Below are positions 6,682-13,826 of a stretch of DNA of 20,989 nucleotides, in pieces. Below the pieces are notes generated by a model. That model made no database searches. It saw only the letters and a list, made by a program, of their open reading frames with translations, and had not been told where the DNA came from. This stretch comes from Deltaproteobacteria bacterium (lineage in GTDB: Bacteria > Desulfobacterota > Binatia > UBA9968), in the NCBI GenBank assembly GCA_005879435.1, contig VBKX01000160.1, forward strand, positions 1,788 to 22,776, in the 5' to 3' direction. Position numbers and translations under genes: made by a program. The first letter of the stretch is position 1. Each line of letters begins with the position of its first letter.

Positions 6682-7428
6682 CTAGTCCACGACCGTCACG
6701 CCGTCGCCGCGTTTGACTCTGCCCGGCACGAGGACTTCCGCATACACGCCGAAGCATAGATCGGCCTCCTGCGTAATACACTGCAATATTCTTGCATCAT
6801 GGGGCAAATCCGCCTGCGAGAAAACCACCATGTTGCACCGCTCTGTTGCGGCACTCACACGTAACCGGACTTCGTTGCCAACGGCTAGCGTCTTCCCAAG
6901 CCAGCCTCGTTCTACCTGTGTTGCGCCCGGCCCGTCGATCAAAAGATTGGGACGGAACCGACGTTCGTCGGCGTACACAGCAGGTACCACGGCACTCAAC
7001 CACCGCAGAGCAGCGGTCGTTACGAGGTGGACCGGACCAGCGTCTAGGTGCGAGATGCCAGCCTCCTGACTGAGTGTGACCACCTGTCCTAGGGTGTTGG
7101 AAAGCGCGGCGTGAATGTTTGGGTGATCTCCCCGCATGATCTGGCCATCCGGAAAGCGGATTAGCGGCACGTTGCCTTCATAAACGGCACGGAACCCGAA
7201 AAGTCCATCGATTTTCCGAAAACGGTGAGTGCTCTTGCCGCTACCAAATTTTCCGTTGGTATCTCGGATGGCAAAGAGTCGATCGCCTTCGACACCGCGC
7301 GCATTCAAAACGAGAGACTCGCAGTGCTCACCAAGCATCGATTTCACTGGGTAGCGCCAGAGCCTCACCAGGATTCCCAGGGCGTTTGCTCCGTGACCAG
7401 ATCTGGCGATTGTGTTTCTTGAGTCCAC
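6682..7428 (-). CDS. MOSC-domain protein (MOSC N-terminal beta barrel plus MOSC domain)
   Basis: The 248-residue protein carries the N-terminal MOSC beta-barrel (LVRLWRYPVKSMLGEHC, then ARGVEGDRLFAIRD, about residues 20-60). The MOSC domain follows (from about 110), with FRPNLLID and the conserved cysteine in ERCNMV (about residue 199), ending in KRGDGVTVV. MOSC domains are found in molybdenum-cofactor sulfurases and in pathway enzymes handling sulfur or N-hydroxylated compounds, where the Cys carries sulfur or coordinates the cofactor. The start used is GTG 7428, with only a weak AGG upstream; a GTG twenty codons later, immediately before RLWRYPVKS, is a possible alternative. The gene lies 18 nt beyond the stop region of the broken antiporter on the same strand. 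The substrate is unknown. Confidence 0.88.
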   Translation of the reverse strand: MDSRNTIARSGHGANALGILVRLWRYPVKSMLGEHCESLVLNARGVEGDRLFAIRDTNGKFGSGKSTHRFRKIDGLFGFRAVYEGNVPLIRFPDGQIMRGDHPNIHAALSNTLGQVVTLSQEAGISHLDAGPVHLVTTAALRWLSAVVPAVYADERRFRPNLLIDGPGATQVERGWLGKTLAVGNEVRLRVSAATERCNMVVFSQADLPHDARILQCITQEADLCFGVYAEVLVPGRVKRGDGVTVVD

Positions 7429-7524
7429 TGCAACCTAAGTGGTGGGTGAAACCGGAAACCGCGGGTTAGGAAACATTCATGGACCCGGAAGCGTTGATAG
7501 CCCAAAGTAGCATATAACGCCATA

Positions 7525-8176
7525 TTAACTGAATTGGCCCCGAACGGAGAAAAACCGCGGCAGCGCATACCGGCTCACTCCCAGCGTTATCAAAACCAGT
7601 GCAGCACCTTTCATGAAGGATGCCAAAAGGATTCCGATCCGGGGATCGTGCAGGTTTGGCTGCAGCGCAAGAAAAACAATCGCCCAGATGTCCTGAAATA
7701 CGAGAACACCGAGGGGTGATCCGCCCCGGCAGGGTCGTGAGCTCGAATTTGTCGTAGAGGAGCTTCACCACGATCAGCGTACTGCTGAGCGCCAGCGTTA
7801 CGGCCAAGTAGATCCAGTCGAAATTGCCTTTACCCGGCGCGTATCCCATCAGAAACGCCAACCCGATCCCCAACGCGACGCATAAGAGGAATTGGCTGAC
7901 TCCGGCAACCAGGATCGTCCGCCCCGCGCTGAGAAGCTTTTTTAGATCGATCTCCAATCCAATAATGAATAAGAGGAGAATCAGGCCGATCTCGGAGATC
8001 AAATCGATGGTCTCTTTATCTTTTACCCAGGCGAAACCAATCTCGGGTCCGATGACGACGCCCGCGACCAGATAGGCGAGAATGACCGGTTGTTTCAGAA
8101 GCTTGGCGATGAACGCGCATAGAGTCGCGATCGTAAAGGCGAGACCAATATTCGAGAGAAGACTCTGGTGCTCCAT
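7525..8176 (-). pseudogene. Kef-type (CPA2) cation/proton antiporter, frameshifted and C-terminally truncated
   Basis: From ATG 8176 the protein opens with alternating hydrophobic segments: IGLAFTIATLCAFIAKLL, QPVILAYLVAGVVIGPEIG and ISEIGLILLLFIIGLEIDL, the last being the hallmark of CPA2 antiporters. It continues to STLIVVKLLYDKFELTTLPGRIT. At a G run (7713-7716; CCCC on the coding strand) the frame slips. Dropping one base restores LGVLVFQDIWAIVFLALQP, the family's next membrane segment, and further membrane-like sequence as far as RFFSVRGQF before a TAA at 7525-7527. Even with the frame restored the product would be about 217 residues, against roughly 400 or more for the antiporter domain alone, and no RCK/TrkA-N domain follows. 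So there is both a frameshift and a missing 3' half. A TTG farther up (8245) could also start the frame but adds non-hydrophobic residues. Confidence 0.85.
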
Positions 8177-8347
8177 CGGGTCATAGTAATCGAGAGAGCC
8201 GAGAAAAAGCGAGTGCTTCACATCGCCGCCGCATGAATTTTTCAAAAGCAGGCAAGGTTAGCGAATGCCCGCATTTTCCGCCTCCGACACAAAAGATTTC
8301 AGCGGTTGAGCGTTGGCAAATCGGCGTCGCGGTGATAAAGGACCCTT

Positions 8348-8635
8348 ATGCCTGCCTATGAGATCTACGTGCTATGCAACGAGTGCAACCGTGAGCATCC
8401 GATACTTATGAAGATTCACCTCGACCAGGGTCCGGACCGCAAGCAGAGCATTGCCGAGTTCTTTGGCGGCGGCGCGGTGCCTCCCCAGGTTACTCCCCTC
8501 AAGGGCCACAAGGCCTTATGCCTCAGGACAGGCAGGACATTTCGACTCGAAAGAGATGACCAGATATTTCTGGTGCCGCCTACGGTCAGAATCCTTCCGC
8601 ACCGCCAACTCCCCTTGATGCCTGACGCAACTTGA
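8348..8635 (+). CDS. Hypothetical protein, 95 aa, with CxxC
   Basis: ATG 8348 has AAAGGA six nt upstream. The product begins MPAYEIYVLCNECNREHPI with C10-x2-C13, which suggests half of a zinc- or iron-binding knuckle. A third Cys near residue 58 (ALCLRTGRTF) resembles the strand-turn that follows a metal knuckle in rubredoxin- or zinc-ribbon-like domains, although the fourth ligand is not evident. The remainder is mixed strand with no membrane segment. The two flanking genes are on other strands or far off (the broken antiporter is divergent, the VOC gene starts 544 nt downstream), so it stands alone. I do not recognise a named family. Confidence 0.6.
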   Translation: MPAYEIYVLCNECNREHPILMKIHLDQGPDRKQSIAEFFGGGAVPPQVTPLKGHKALCLRTGRTFRLERDDQIFLVPPTVRILPHRQLPLMPDAT

Positions 8636-9025
8636 GCGACCGTAGCCCAGACTGAAACGACAGAAGCTGTCACAACAGTCCATATCTGATCGAATCAGAC
8701 GCATTGCCGTTCAGTGTTTCAAGAGTTCATCTTGACCGTTGATGCTGCGGCGACGAAAAATTAGCGGGTTTGGATTTTTGCTCCGCAGGGACCTTCGACC
8801 GATTTGCGTTGGCCGAGGGGAACCCGTTCTGCGACCAGATCCCGTTCGGTCTAACCGGTCTTGCATCCGACCCAAAAACAACCATTTCTTGTCATCGCAT
8901 CGCTGTTGCGCTTGACCGCGGTCACGTGCGCTAATAATTGAACGTATGAAACATCTGGAAGAGTGGAACGATTACATCCACCGGAACGTTTTAAGCGGCT
9001 CGAACGGTCTGCTTGAGAAACTCGC

Positions 9026-9073
9026 TTGACACTCTTCGTGCCGTTTGGTACGCGTCGCGACGGGAAGAGTGTC
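9026..9073 (+). promoter_or_regulatory. TTGACA embedded in a perfect 10-bp inverted repeat
   Basis: GACACTCTTC at 9028-9037 is repeated exactly as its reverse complement GAAGAGTGTC at 9064-9073, with 26 nt between. The left arm overlaps a perfect -35 hexamer TTGACA (9026-9031); 17 nt beyond it stands TACGCG, a poor -10. Spacing and position, 107 nt before the ATG of the VOC gene, fit either a promoter with paired operator half-sites or an RNA stem-loop in the leader. Confidence 0.35.
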
Positions 9074-9112
9074 GATCGCTAACGGTCGAATCTTCGAATG
9101 CCCGATCGCAAC

Positions 9113-9148
9113 GATTGGAACATTTGGAACGGCTGGAACGATTGGAAC
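9113..9148 (+). repeat. 9-bp tandem repeat array, copy 2 (four units)
   Basis: Units GATTGGAAC, ATTTGGAAC, GGCTGGAAC and GATTGGAAC adjoin without gaps and end 31 nt before the ATG at 9180. Unit length and core match the arrays at 1421-1447 and 18288-18331, and the array reads in the direction of the downstream gene, as the others do. Confidence 0.85.
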
Positions 9149-9179
9149 CTTCTTTCACTAAAAATTGCGGGAGGATTAT

Positions 9180-10202
9180 ATGAATGACGTCGAACCCCGC
9201 GGCGCAGTTCATTGGATCGATCACTTTGTAGTGGGCACGAACGATATGCCCGCCTGGGTTGACTGGGCGGTGAATGCCATCGGCCTGATTCTCTGGTGGG
9301 AGGGCGGGTCGTGCCGCATCGGCGCGTTCCTTCAACCCGAGATCTACCCGCCGGCCAAAGCTCTCGGTGAGGATCTGCCGCGGTGCGGCTTCTACATCCG
9401 CCCCGAGGATATCGACGCGCACTTGCGCCGACTCGATCAACACAAGATTCCGCATGGCGGTCCAATCCGCACCGCTGCCGACGGCGACGAGGGGACCATT
9501 ATTTATTTCGCCGATCCCGACGGCAATCAGTACGAGTTCTGGGCACCTGCACATATGCCCGAAGGAGCCATGGAGATCGCCACGGAAGAGAAAGTCGGCC
9601 GCATCAGCCATGCTGTTTACGGCGCCCGCGATCTTGGACGAACCGCCGCCTTCTTCGAAAAATTTTGCGGTATCGCGCCGGAGCAAAATTCTAAAACCGC
9701 CGAAGGAACGCTGGTTTTACGTCTGCGCGCCGGTGGCCGTCTAGTTTACAAGTTGGTCGACAAGGTCGACGAGCGCGTTTCCGGACATGGAACCTGGTGG
9801 GACATGCACACCGCGCTGACGGTTCGTCAGGAAGAGTTCCTGCCCAACTACCGGCGCATGTGGGATGGCATTCCCGAAGAAGACGGTTATAAGGCGGATC
9901 TGAACCTGTCCCTGGAGCAACAAGAGGCGCTGCCGGCGCGCACCGGTCTGCATCGCAGTCCCGTCGGCATCAGATGGAAAGAAATCTGCGACCGCGGCGA
10001 TGAGTTCTACGATTGGGACTGTCACTCCTTTCACTTCATGGGCGGCAAAGCGCTGAGAGCCGACGGCTCGATGACGCTCTACGAGGCGATCGAGCAAGAA
10101 AAATATCTCGTCGCGCTCGCCGATTCTCTACAAAAGGGCGCGCAACCGGGATTGATGAAAGGGCTAGGCAACGAAAATCCTTTCAAGCCTCGCGAGACCT
10201 GA
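9180..10202 (+). CDS. VOC-superfamily protein with two glyoxalase/dioxygenase-like modules
   Basis: The 340-residue protein holds two vicinal-oxygen-chelate modules. Module one runs from HWIDHFVVGTNDM (H15 as likely metal ligand) to DPDGNQYEFWAP (E119). Module two starts at GRISHAVYGARDLGRTAAFFEKF (H144), with WDMHTALTV (H210) farther on. The double-module layout and length fit extradiol dioxygenases and other VOC enzymes that bind Fe(II), Mn(II) or Zn(II). After about residue 230 the sequence no longer follows the usual VOC pattern and carries an unusual tail (LHRSPVGIRWKEICDRGDEF) that I cannot assign. ATG 9180 is set by GGGAGG six nt upstream; a TTG at 9165 would overlap that site. The hydrolase gene that follows 153 nt later suggests a joint role in ring-cleavage or lactone chemistry, by inference only. 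Confidence 0.85.
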   Translation: MNDVEPRGAVHWIDHFVVGTNDMPAWVDWAVNAIGLILWWEGGSCRIGAFLQPEIYPPAKALGEDLPRCGFYIRPEDIDAHLRRLDQHKIPHGGPIRTAADGDEGTIIYFADPDGNQYEFWAPAHMPEGAMEIATEEKVGRISHAVYGARDLGRTAAFFEKFCGIAPEQNSKTAEGTLVLRLRAGGRLVYKLVDKVDERVSGHGTWWDMHTALTVRQEEFLPNYRRMWDGIPEEDGYKADLNLSLEQQEALPARTGLHRSPVGIRWKEICDRGDEFYDWDCHSFHFMGGKALRADGSMTLYEAIEQEKYLVALADSLQKGAQPGLMKGLGNENPFKPRET

Positions 10203-10219
10203 TGCGCTTACGCAGATTC

Positions 10220-10342
10220 CAGGCTGTTCAAAAAGGTTCAGTTGCGAGGCGCGCGAAGATCGATGAGCGGAGGCGTACTCTCGTACGTTGACGCGAAATC
10301 GGTTGAGCGCAACGAAGCAAATGAGCCTTTTTCAACGGCCTG
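10220..10342. mobile_element. MITE-like palindromic element, 123 bp
   Basis: The ends CAGGCTGTTCAAAAAGGTTCA (10220 on) and its imperfect inverse TGAGCCTTTTTCAACGGCCTG (ending 10342) are terminal inverted repeats of about 21 nt with four mismatches. The interior is partly palindromic around CGTACTCTCGTACG. There is no open frame. The ends resemble a small dispersed hairpin element known in several proteobacterial genomes (GTTCAAAAAGG...CCTTTTTCAAC). It lies between the VOC gene and the hydrolase, with the hydrolase ribosome site starting two nt after it, so transcripts crossing this gap would carry a long hairpin. No target-site duplication was evident by eye. Confidence 0.7.
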
Positions 10343-10355
10343 ACAAAGGAGAAGC

Positions 10356-11174
10356 ATGATGGCGCAACACATTCACGGACCGCTCTACTATGAACGGATG
10401 GGACGCACAGGGCCGGTGATCGCCTTTGTCCATCCGAACCCGATGGACAATGCATGCTGGATTTTTCAGATGGCGCATTTGTCGACCTGGTATCGCTGCA
10501 TTGCCATCGACATTCCGGGATACGGCCGTTCGCCCAAGGCCGACGCCGGGCTCACGATGAATGACATGGCTGAGGCCTGTTGGGAAGCGATCGACGACGC
10601 GCTCCCGGGCGAAAAAGCGATTCTGGTCGGCTGTTCGGTCGGCTCATCGCTCGCCCCCCACATGTACCACCTTCGTCCCAACAGAACCGCGGCGCTCGTG
10701 TTGTCGGGCACCGGTTACAATCCGAACAAGGAATTCACCAAGGGGAGGATCGATAACTACACGGCCAATGGCATCGACTATCGCTGGGCTTATACGTTCG
10801 AAGATCTAAGCGCGGCGTTTCGTACGACGCCACTGGCGCACTTCTTTGCAAATCTTTTCAGCGAACGCAACGAACACGCCGACGTGCAGACGATCATCCA
10901 CCAGTTCAAAGCACTCGCGCAGCCCTATCCCGAAGGCCATCATGAGCGCATCACCTGCCCGACAATCATTCTGACCGGTAGCGAGGACAACAGCCATCAA
11001 CGTGCTTTCGCGCTGCAAGCACGCATACCCAATTGCGAGTTGAAGACTTTGCCCGGAGCCGGCCATGCCTGTCAGATCGAGCAGCCCTGGCTATTTGATC
11101 GCTTCATGATCGAATTTCTTGCCAAGCACGGCCTGTTTCCCGGCGCATCCAAACCCGCTCGGTCGATTGTTTGA
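10356..11174 (+). CDS. Alpha/beta hydrolase
   Basis: The product has 272 residues, normal for a single-domain alpha/beta hydrolase. The oxyanion-hole segment is VHPNPMDNACW (about 25-35). The nucleophile elbow GCSVGSS gives Ser94, the acid is likely Asp211 in TGSEDN, and the histidine is His237 in GAGHACQIEQP, all in the canonical order. A cap region lies between about 125 and 190. Members include meta-cleavage-product hydrolases, enol-lactonases and esterases; the pairing with a two-module VOC protein makes a ring-fission hydrolase or enol-lactonase a reasonable but unproven guess. ATG 10356 has AAAGGAG a few nt upstream; an adjacent in-frame ATG at 10359 is an equally possible start. The leader is supplied by the 123-bp palindromic element just upstream. 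Confidence 0.9.
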   Translation: MMAQHIHGPLYYERMGRTGPVIAFVHPNPMDNACWIFQMAHLSTWYRCIAIDIPGYGRSPKADAGLTMNDMAEACWEAIDDALPGEKAILVGCSVGSSLAPHMYHLRPNRTAALVLSGTGYNPNKEFTKGRIDNYTANGIDYRWAYTFEDLSAAFRTTPLAHFFANLFSERNEHADVQTIIHQFKALAQPYPEGHHERITCPTIILTGSEDNSHQRAFALQARIPNCELKTLPGAGHACQIEQPWLFDRFMIEFLAKHGLFPGASKPARSIV

Positions 11175-11230
11175 ATGGCTGCCGTCAATTTTTTGAGGTC
11201 CGCGCTCGCCCCGAATCCGCCGACCGGATC

Positions 11231-11288
11231 CTGATTATTAGATAGGATTAATATCAGTCTTCACTCCGCGGCGTCTGCGCCGCCGCGG
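11231..11288. terminator. Two adjacent hairpins, possible terminator or regulatory leader
   Basis: The first is CTGATTATT / AATATCAG (11231-11257) with one bulge and an A/T-rich loop. The second is a strong GC stem CCGCGGCG / CGCCGCGG (11266-11273 and 11281-11288), perfect, with a 7-nt loop, extendable by TTCA/TGAA with a 2-nt bulge. TGAATTTT follows, a weak T-run. It sits 92 nt after the hydrolase stop and 114 nt before the yadG start, so it could end the hydrolase transcript or lie in the exporter leader. Confidence 0.45.
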
Positions 11289-11401
11289 TGAATTTTCCCG
11301 ATCGCTCGCGACGACGGCGAATGGACACTGGGTTCAAGACGTTCTCGCGAAGTTTTCAGCGATGGAGTTGATTTAGGCAGGTTTCTTTCGCAAACTAATA
11401 T

Positions 11402-12391
11402 ATGCCTGCGCGCGCGCCCGCGAGTCGTTACGCGACTCCATTAGATCACGCAATACCAACGGTCATCTCCATCGCGAATCTTACTAAGACCTACGCGTCG
11501 AGCCTTCAGGCGTTGAAGCGTATCAACCTAGAGATCCGCAAGGGCGAAATCTTTGCCCTGTTAGGTCCCAACGGCGCGGGCAAGACGACGTTGATCAGCA
11601 TCGTCTGCGGCATTGTCACGCCGACCGAGGGCGTGGTCATCGCCGACGGCCATGACATCATGCGCGACTATCGCGCGGCGCGGTCGAAGATCGGTCTGGT
11701 GCCGCAGGAGCTCACTACCGATGCTTTCGAGTCGGTGTGGGCGACGGTGAGTTTCAGCCGCGGGTTATTCGGGCTCGCGCCGAATCCGGCTTACATCGAA
11801 AAAGTGCTGCGCGAGCTTTCTTTGTGGGACAAGCGCAACGACAAGATCATGACGCTTTCGGGCGGCATGAAGAGGCGCGTGATGATCGCCAAGGCGCTGG
11901 CGCATGAACCACAGATCTTGTTCCTCGATGAGCCGACGGCGGGCGTCGATGTGGAATTGCGTCGCGATATGTGGGCGCTGGTGCGGCGCCTGCGCGCAAG
12001 CGGCGTGACGATCATCTTGACCACGCACTACATCGACGAGGCCGAGGAGATGGCCGATCGCATCGGCGTGATCAACAAGGGCGAGCTGATCCTCGTCGAG
12101 GAGAAAACCAAGCTGATGAAGAAGCTCGGTAAGAAACAGCTTACGCTCAATCTGCTCGAGCCGCTGGCTTCAATCCCGTTGGAGCTAAGCGACTGGCGCT
12201 TGGCGCTCAATGCCGGGGGAAGCGAGCTGGAATATACCTTCGACGGCCATGAGGAGCGCACAGGCATTCCGACGCTGCTCAAGCGCTTGAGCGATCTGGG
12301 CATCGGCTTCAAAGATCTGAACACGCGCCAGAGTTCGCTGGAAGATATCTTTGTCAGCCTGGTAAGCGAGCGCACAGGAGATCAGCGATGA
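11402..12391 (+). CDS. yadG: ABC-2 transporter ATP-binding protein, YadG family
   Basis: The 329-residue ATPase powers an ABC-2-type exporter. Walker A is GPNGAGKTT (55-63), the Q-loop VPQE (Q102), the signature LSGGMKRR (152-159), Walker B ILFLDEPTAGVD (Asp176, Glu177) and the H-loop TTHYIDEAE (His209). The sequence KIMTLSGGMKRRVMIAKAL, the AGVDVELRRDMW segment and the ending FVSLVSERTGDQR follow Escherichia coli YadG closely, and length and gene order agree. The first 20 residues are an extra N-terminal stretch compared with YadG. ATG 11402 lacks a good ribosome site, so a later start at an unusual codon is not excluded. The ATG of the permease overlaps its stop by four nt, a sign of translational coupling. 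The E. coli pair has no settled substrate, and neither does this one. Confidence 0.93.
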   Translation: MPARAPASRYATPLDHAIPTVISIANLTKTYASSLQALKRINLEIRKGEIFALLGPNGAGKTTLISIVCGIVTPTEGVVIADGHDIMRDYRAARSKIGLVPQELTTDAFESVWATVSFSRGLFGLAPNPAYIEKVLRELSLWDKRNDKIMTLSGGMKRRVMIAKALAHEPQILFLDEPTAGVDVELRRDMWALVRRLRASGVTIILTTHYIDEAEEMADRIGVINKGELILVEEKTKLMKKLGKKQLTLNLLEPLASIPLELSDWRLALNAGGSELEYTFDGHEERTGIPTLLKRLSDLGIGFKDLNTRQSSLEDIFVSLVSERTGDQR

Positions 12392-13164
12392 GCACCTTGG
12401 CATTCAACCGACATGGCGTGTGGGCCATCTATCAGTTCGAGATGGCGCGCGCTATTCGGACGCTCTTCCAGAGCGTGGTCGCGCCGGTCATCTCGACATC
12501 GCTTTATTTCATTGTTTTCGGCGCCGCCATCGGGTCGCGGATGACCCAGGTGGACGGCGTGGCCTACGGCGCATTCATCGTGCCGGGGTTGATCATGCTT
12601 TCTCTATTCAACCAGAGCATTTCGAATGCCTCTTTTGGTATTTATTTCCCCAAGTTCACCGGCACGATCTATGAGCTCTTGTCCGCGCCGGTCTCTTACT
12701 TGGAAACCGTCATCGCTTACGTCGGCGCGGCGGCGACCAAGTCGATCGCCCTCGGGTTGATCATTCTGGCCACGGCGGCCATGTTCGTGCCACTGCGCAT
12801 CCAGCACCCGCTGTGGATGATTACCTTTCTCGTGCTTACGGCGGCGACGTTCAGCCTGTTCGGTTTCATCGTCGGTATTTGGGCGAAGAGCTTCGAGCAG
12901 TTGCAGTTTATTCCAATGCTGGTCATAACGCCTTTGACGTTTCTCGGTGGTGCCTTCTATTCGATCGACATGCTGCCGCCGATGTGGCGCACCGTCACCT
13001 TGTTCAACCCGGTGGTTTATCTGATCAGCGGCTTTCGCTGGAGCTTTTATGAGACGTCCGACGTGAGCGTGGAAGTGAGCCTTGCGATGACGCTGGGGTT
13101 TTTCGTGATTTGTCTGGTGGTGGTCGGGTGGATGTTCAAGACCGGCTATCGGTTGAAGAGCTAA
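12388..13164 (+). CDS. yadH: ABC-2 transporter permease, YadH family
   Basis: The 258-residue inner-membrane protein has about six hydrophobic segments (near 24-44, 60-83, 105-135, 145-166, 175-200 and 230-250). Family marks are TSLYFIVFGAAIGSRM, FIVPGLIMLSLFNQS, SKFTGTIYELLSAPVS-like (here FPKFTGTIYELLSAPVS), FIPMLVITPLTFLGGAFYSI and FNPVVYLISGFRWSF. These match E. coli YadH point for point in order and spacing, and the length (YadH 256) is the same. With the YadG-like ATPase, whose stop it overlaps by four nt, it forms the membrane half of an exporter. Related ABC-2 systems move polysaccharides, lipids or drugs. The Nudix hydrolase starts three nt after its stop. Confidence 0.93.
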   Translation: MSTLAFNRHGVWAIYQFEMARAIRTLFQSVVAPVISTSLYFIVFGAAIGSRMTQVDGVAYGAFIVPGLIMLSLFNQSISNASFGIYFPKFTGTIYELLSAPVSYLETVIAYVGAAATKSIALGLIILATAAMFVPLRIQHPLWMITFLVLTAATFSLFGFIVGIWAKSFEQLQFIPMLVITPLTFLGGAFYSIDMLPPMWRTVTLFNPVVYLISGFRWSFYETSDVSVEVSLAMTLGFFVICLVVVGWMFKTGYRLKS

Positions 13165-13167
13165 ACC

Positions 13168-13656
13168 ATGGCGAAAAACAATACTGCCGGCCTTTTATTG
13201 TATCGCCGTCGCGGCGAGCTGGAAGTTTTTCTGGTTCATCCCGGCGGACCTTTTTGGTCAAAGAAGGATGCTGGCGCGTGGTCGGTACCCAAGGGAGAAA
13301 TCAATGAAGGCGAGGACCCGTTTGAGGCCGCCAAGCGTGAATTCACCGAAGAAACCGGTTTCCCCATCGACGGTGAATTTCGGCCACTCGACCCGGTGAA
13401 ACAATCGGGCGGTAAGGTCGTCCAAGCATGGGCGATCGAAGCCGACTGCGATCCCGCTCAGGTTCGAAGCAATTTATTCTCGCTGGAGTGGCCGCCAAAA
13501 TCCGGCAAGACGCAGCAGTTCCCGGAAGTCGATCGCGCTGGATGGTTTGATATCCCGGACGCTCGTATGCGAATCGTTCCCGCTCAAATAGGTTTTATCG
13601 AGCAACTCATTTCGGTTCTCGGCAATGTGAAAGAGCCGAAACGGTCGTCACCTTAA
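13168..13656 (+). CDS. Nudix hydrolase (COG4119-like NTP pyrophosphohydrolase)
   Basis: A 162-residue cytosolic protein whose complete Nudix box GEINEGEDPFEAAKREFTEE, with TGF following (residues 43-65), fits GX5EX7REUXEEXGU exactly, so metal binding and pyrophosphatase chemistry are intact. It opens AGLLLYRRRGELEVFLVHPGGPFW and has SLEWPPKSGKTQQFPEVDRAGWF near the C-terminus. Both resemble the COG4119 subgroup of unknown physiological substrate. It follows yadH by three nt, so it is the third gene of the exporter operon. Why a Nudix enzyme should travel with an ABC-2 exporter is unclear; an activated precursor for an exported polymer, or housekeeping cleaning of a nucleotide pool, are both possible. 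Confidence 0.93.
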   Translation: MAKNNTAGLLLYRRRGELEVFLVHPGGPFWSKKDAGAWSVPKGEINEGEDPFEAAKREFTEETGFPIDGEFRPLDPVKQSGGKVVQAWAIEADCDPAQVRSNLFSLEWPPKSGKTQQFPEVDRAGWFDIPDARMRIVPAQIGFIEQLISVLGNVKEPKRSSP

Positions 13657-13826
13657 GAAAGGCTGTACTCAATTTTCAAAGGTATGACTTGACCATTTCA
13701 TGCTTTTCACAGACCGACCAGGAGCGTCATCACTGCTGAGATTCATGTATTGACTTAAGCACACAACAAACTGCGGTTTGCGTACCTTGCACAAGTAACA
13801 AAGAGGCATCATTGACTGCGTGCAAT

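Larger units (their letters stand above)
8636..9179. other. 544-nt intergenic region with inverted repeat and repeat array
   Basis: No convincing gene. It contains a 27-codon frame (8946-9029) without a ribosome site, a perfect 10-bp inverted repeat (9028-9037 and 9064-9073) overlapping a TTGACA, and the second 9-bp repeat array (9113-9148) just before the VOC gene. The rest (about 8640-8940) shows nothing recognisable. Confidence 0.6.

Noticed and set aside
8946..9029. 27-codon frame starting MKHLEEWNDYIH
   Set aside because: No ribosome site, overlaps the inverted repeat region and resembles the 9-bp repeat sequence translated; not a supported gene.
9113..9148. Could the 9-bp arrays be CRISPR
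   Set aside because: Units are 9 nt with no spacers, and no cas gene is present.
9165..9179. TTG at 9165 as the start of the VOC protein
   Set aside because: It lies inside the ribosome-binding region for ATG 9180, which has GGGAGG at proper spacing.
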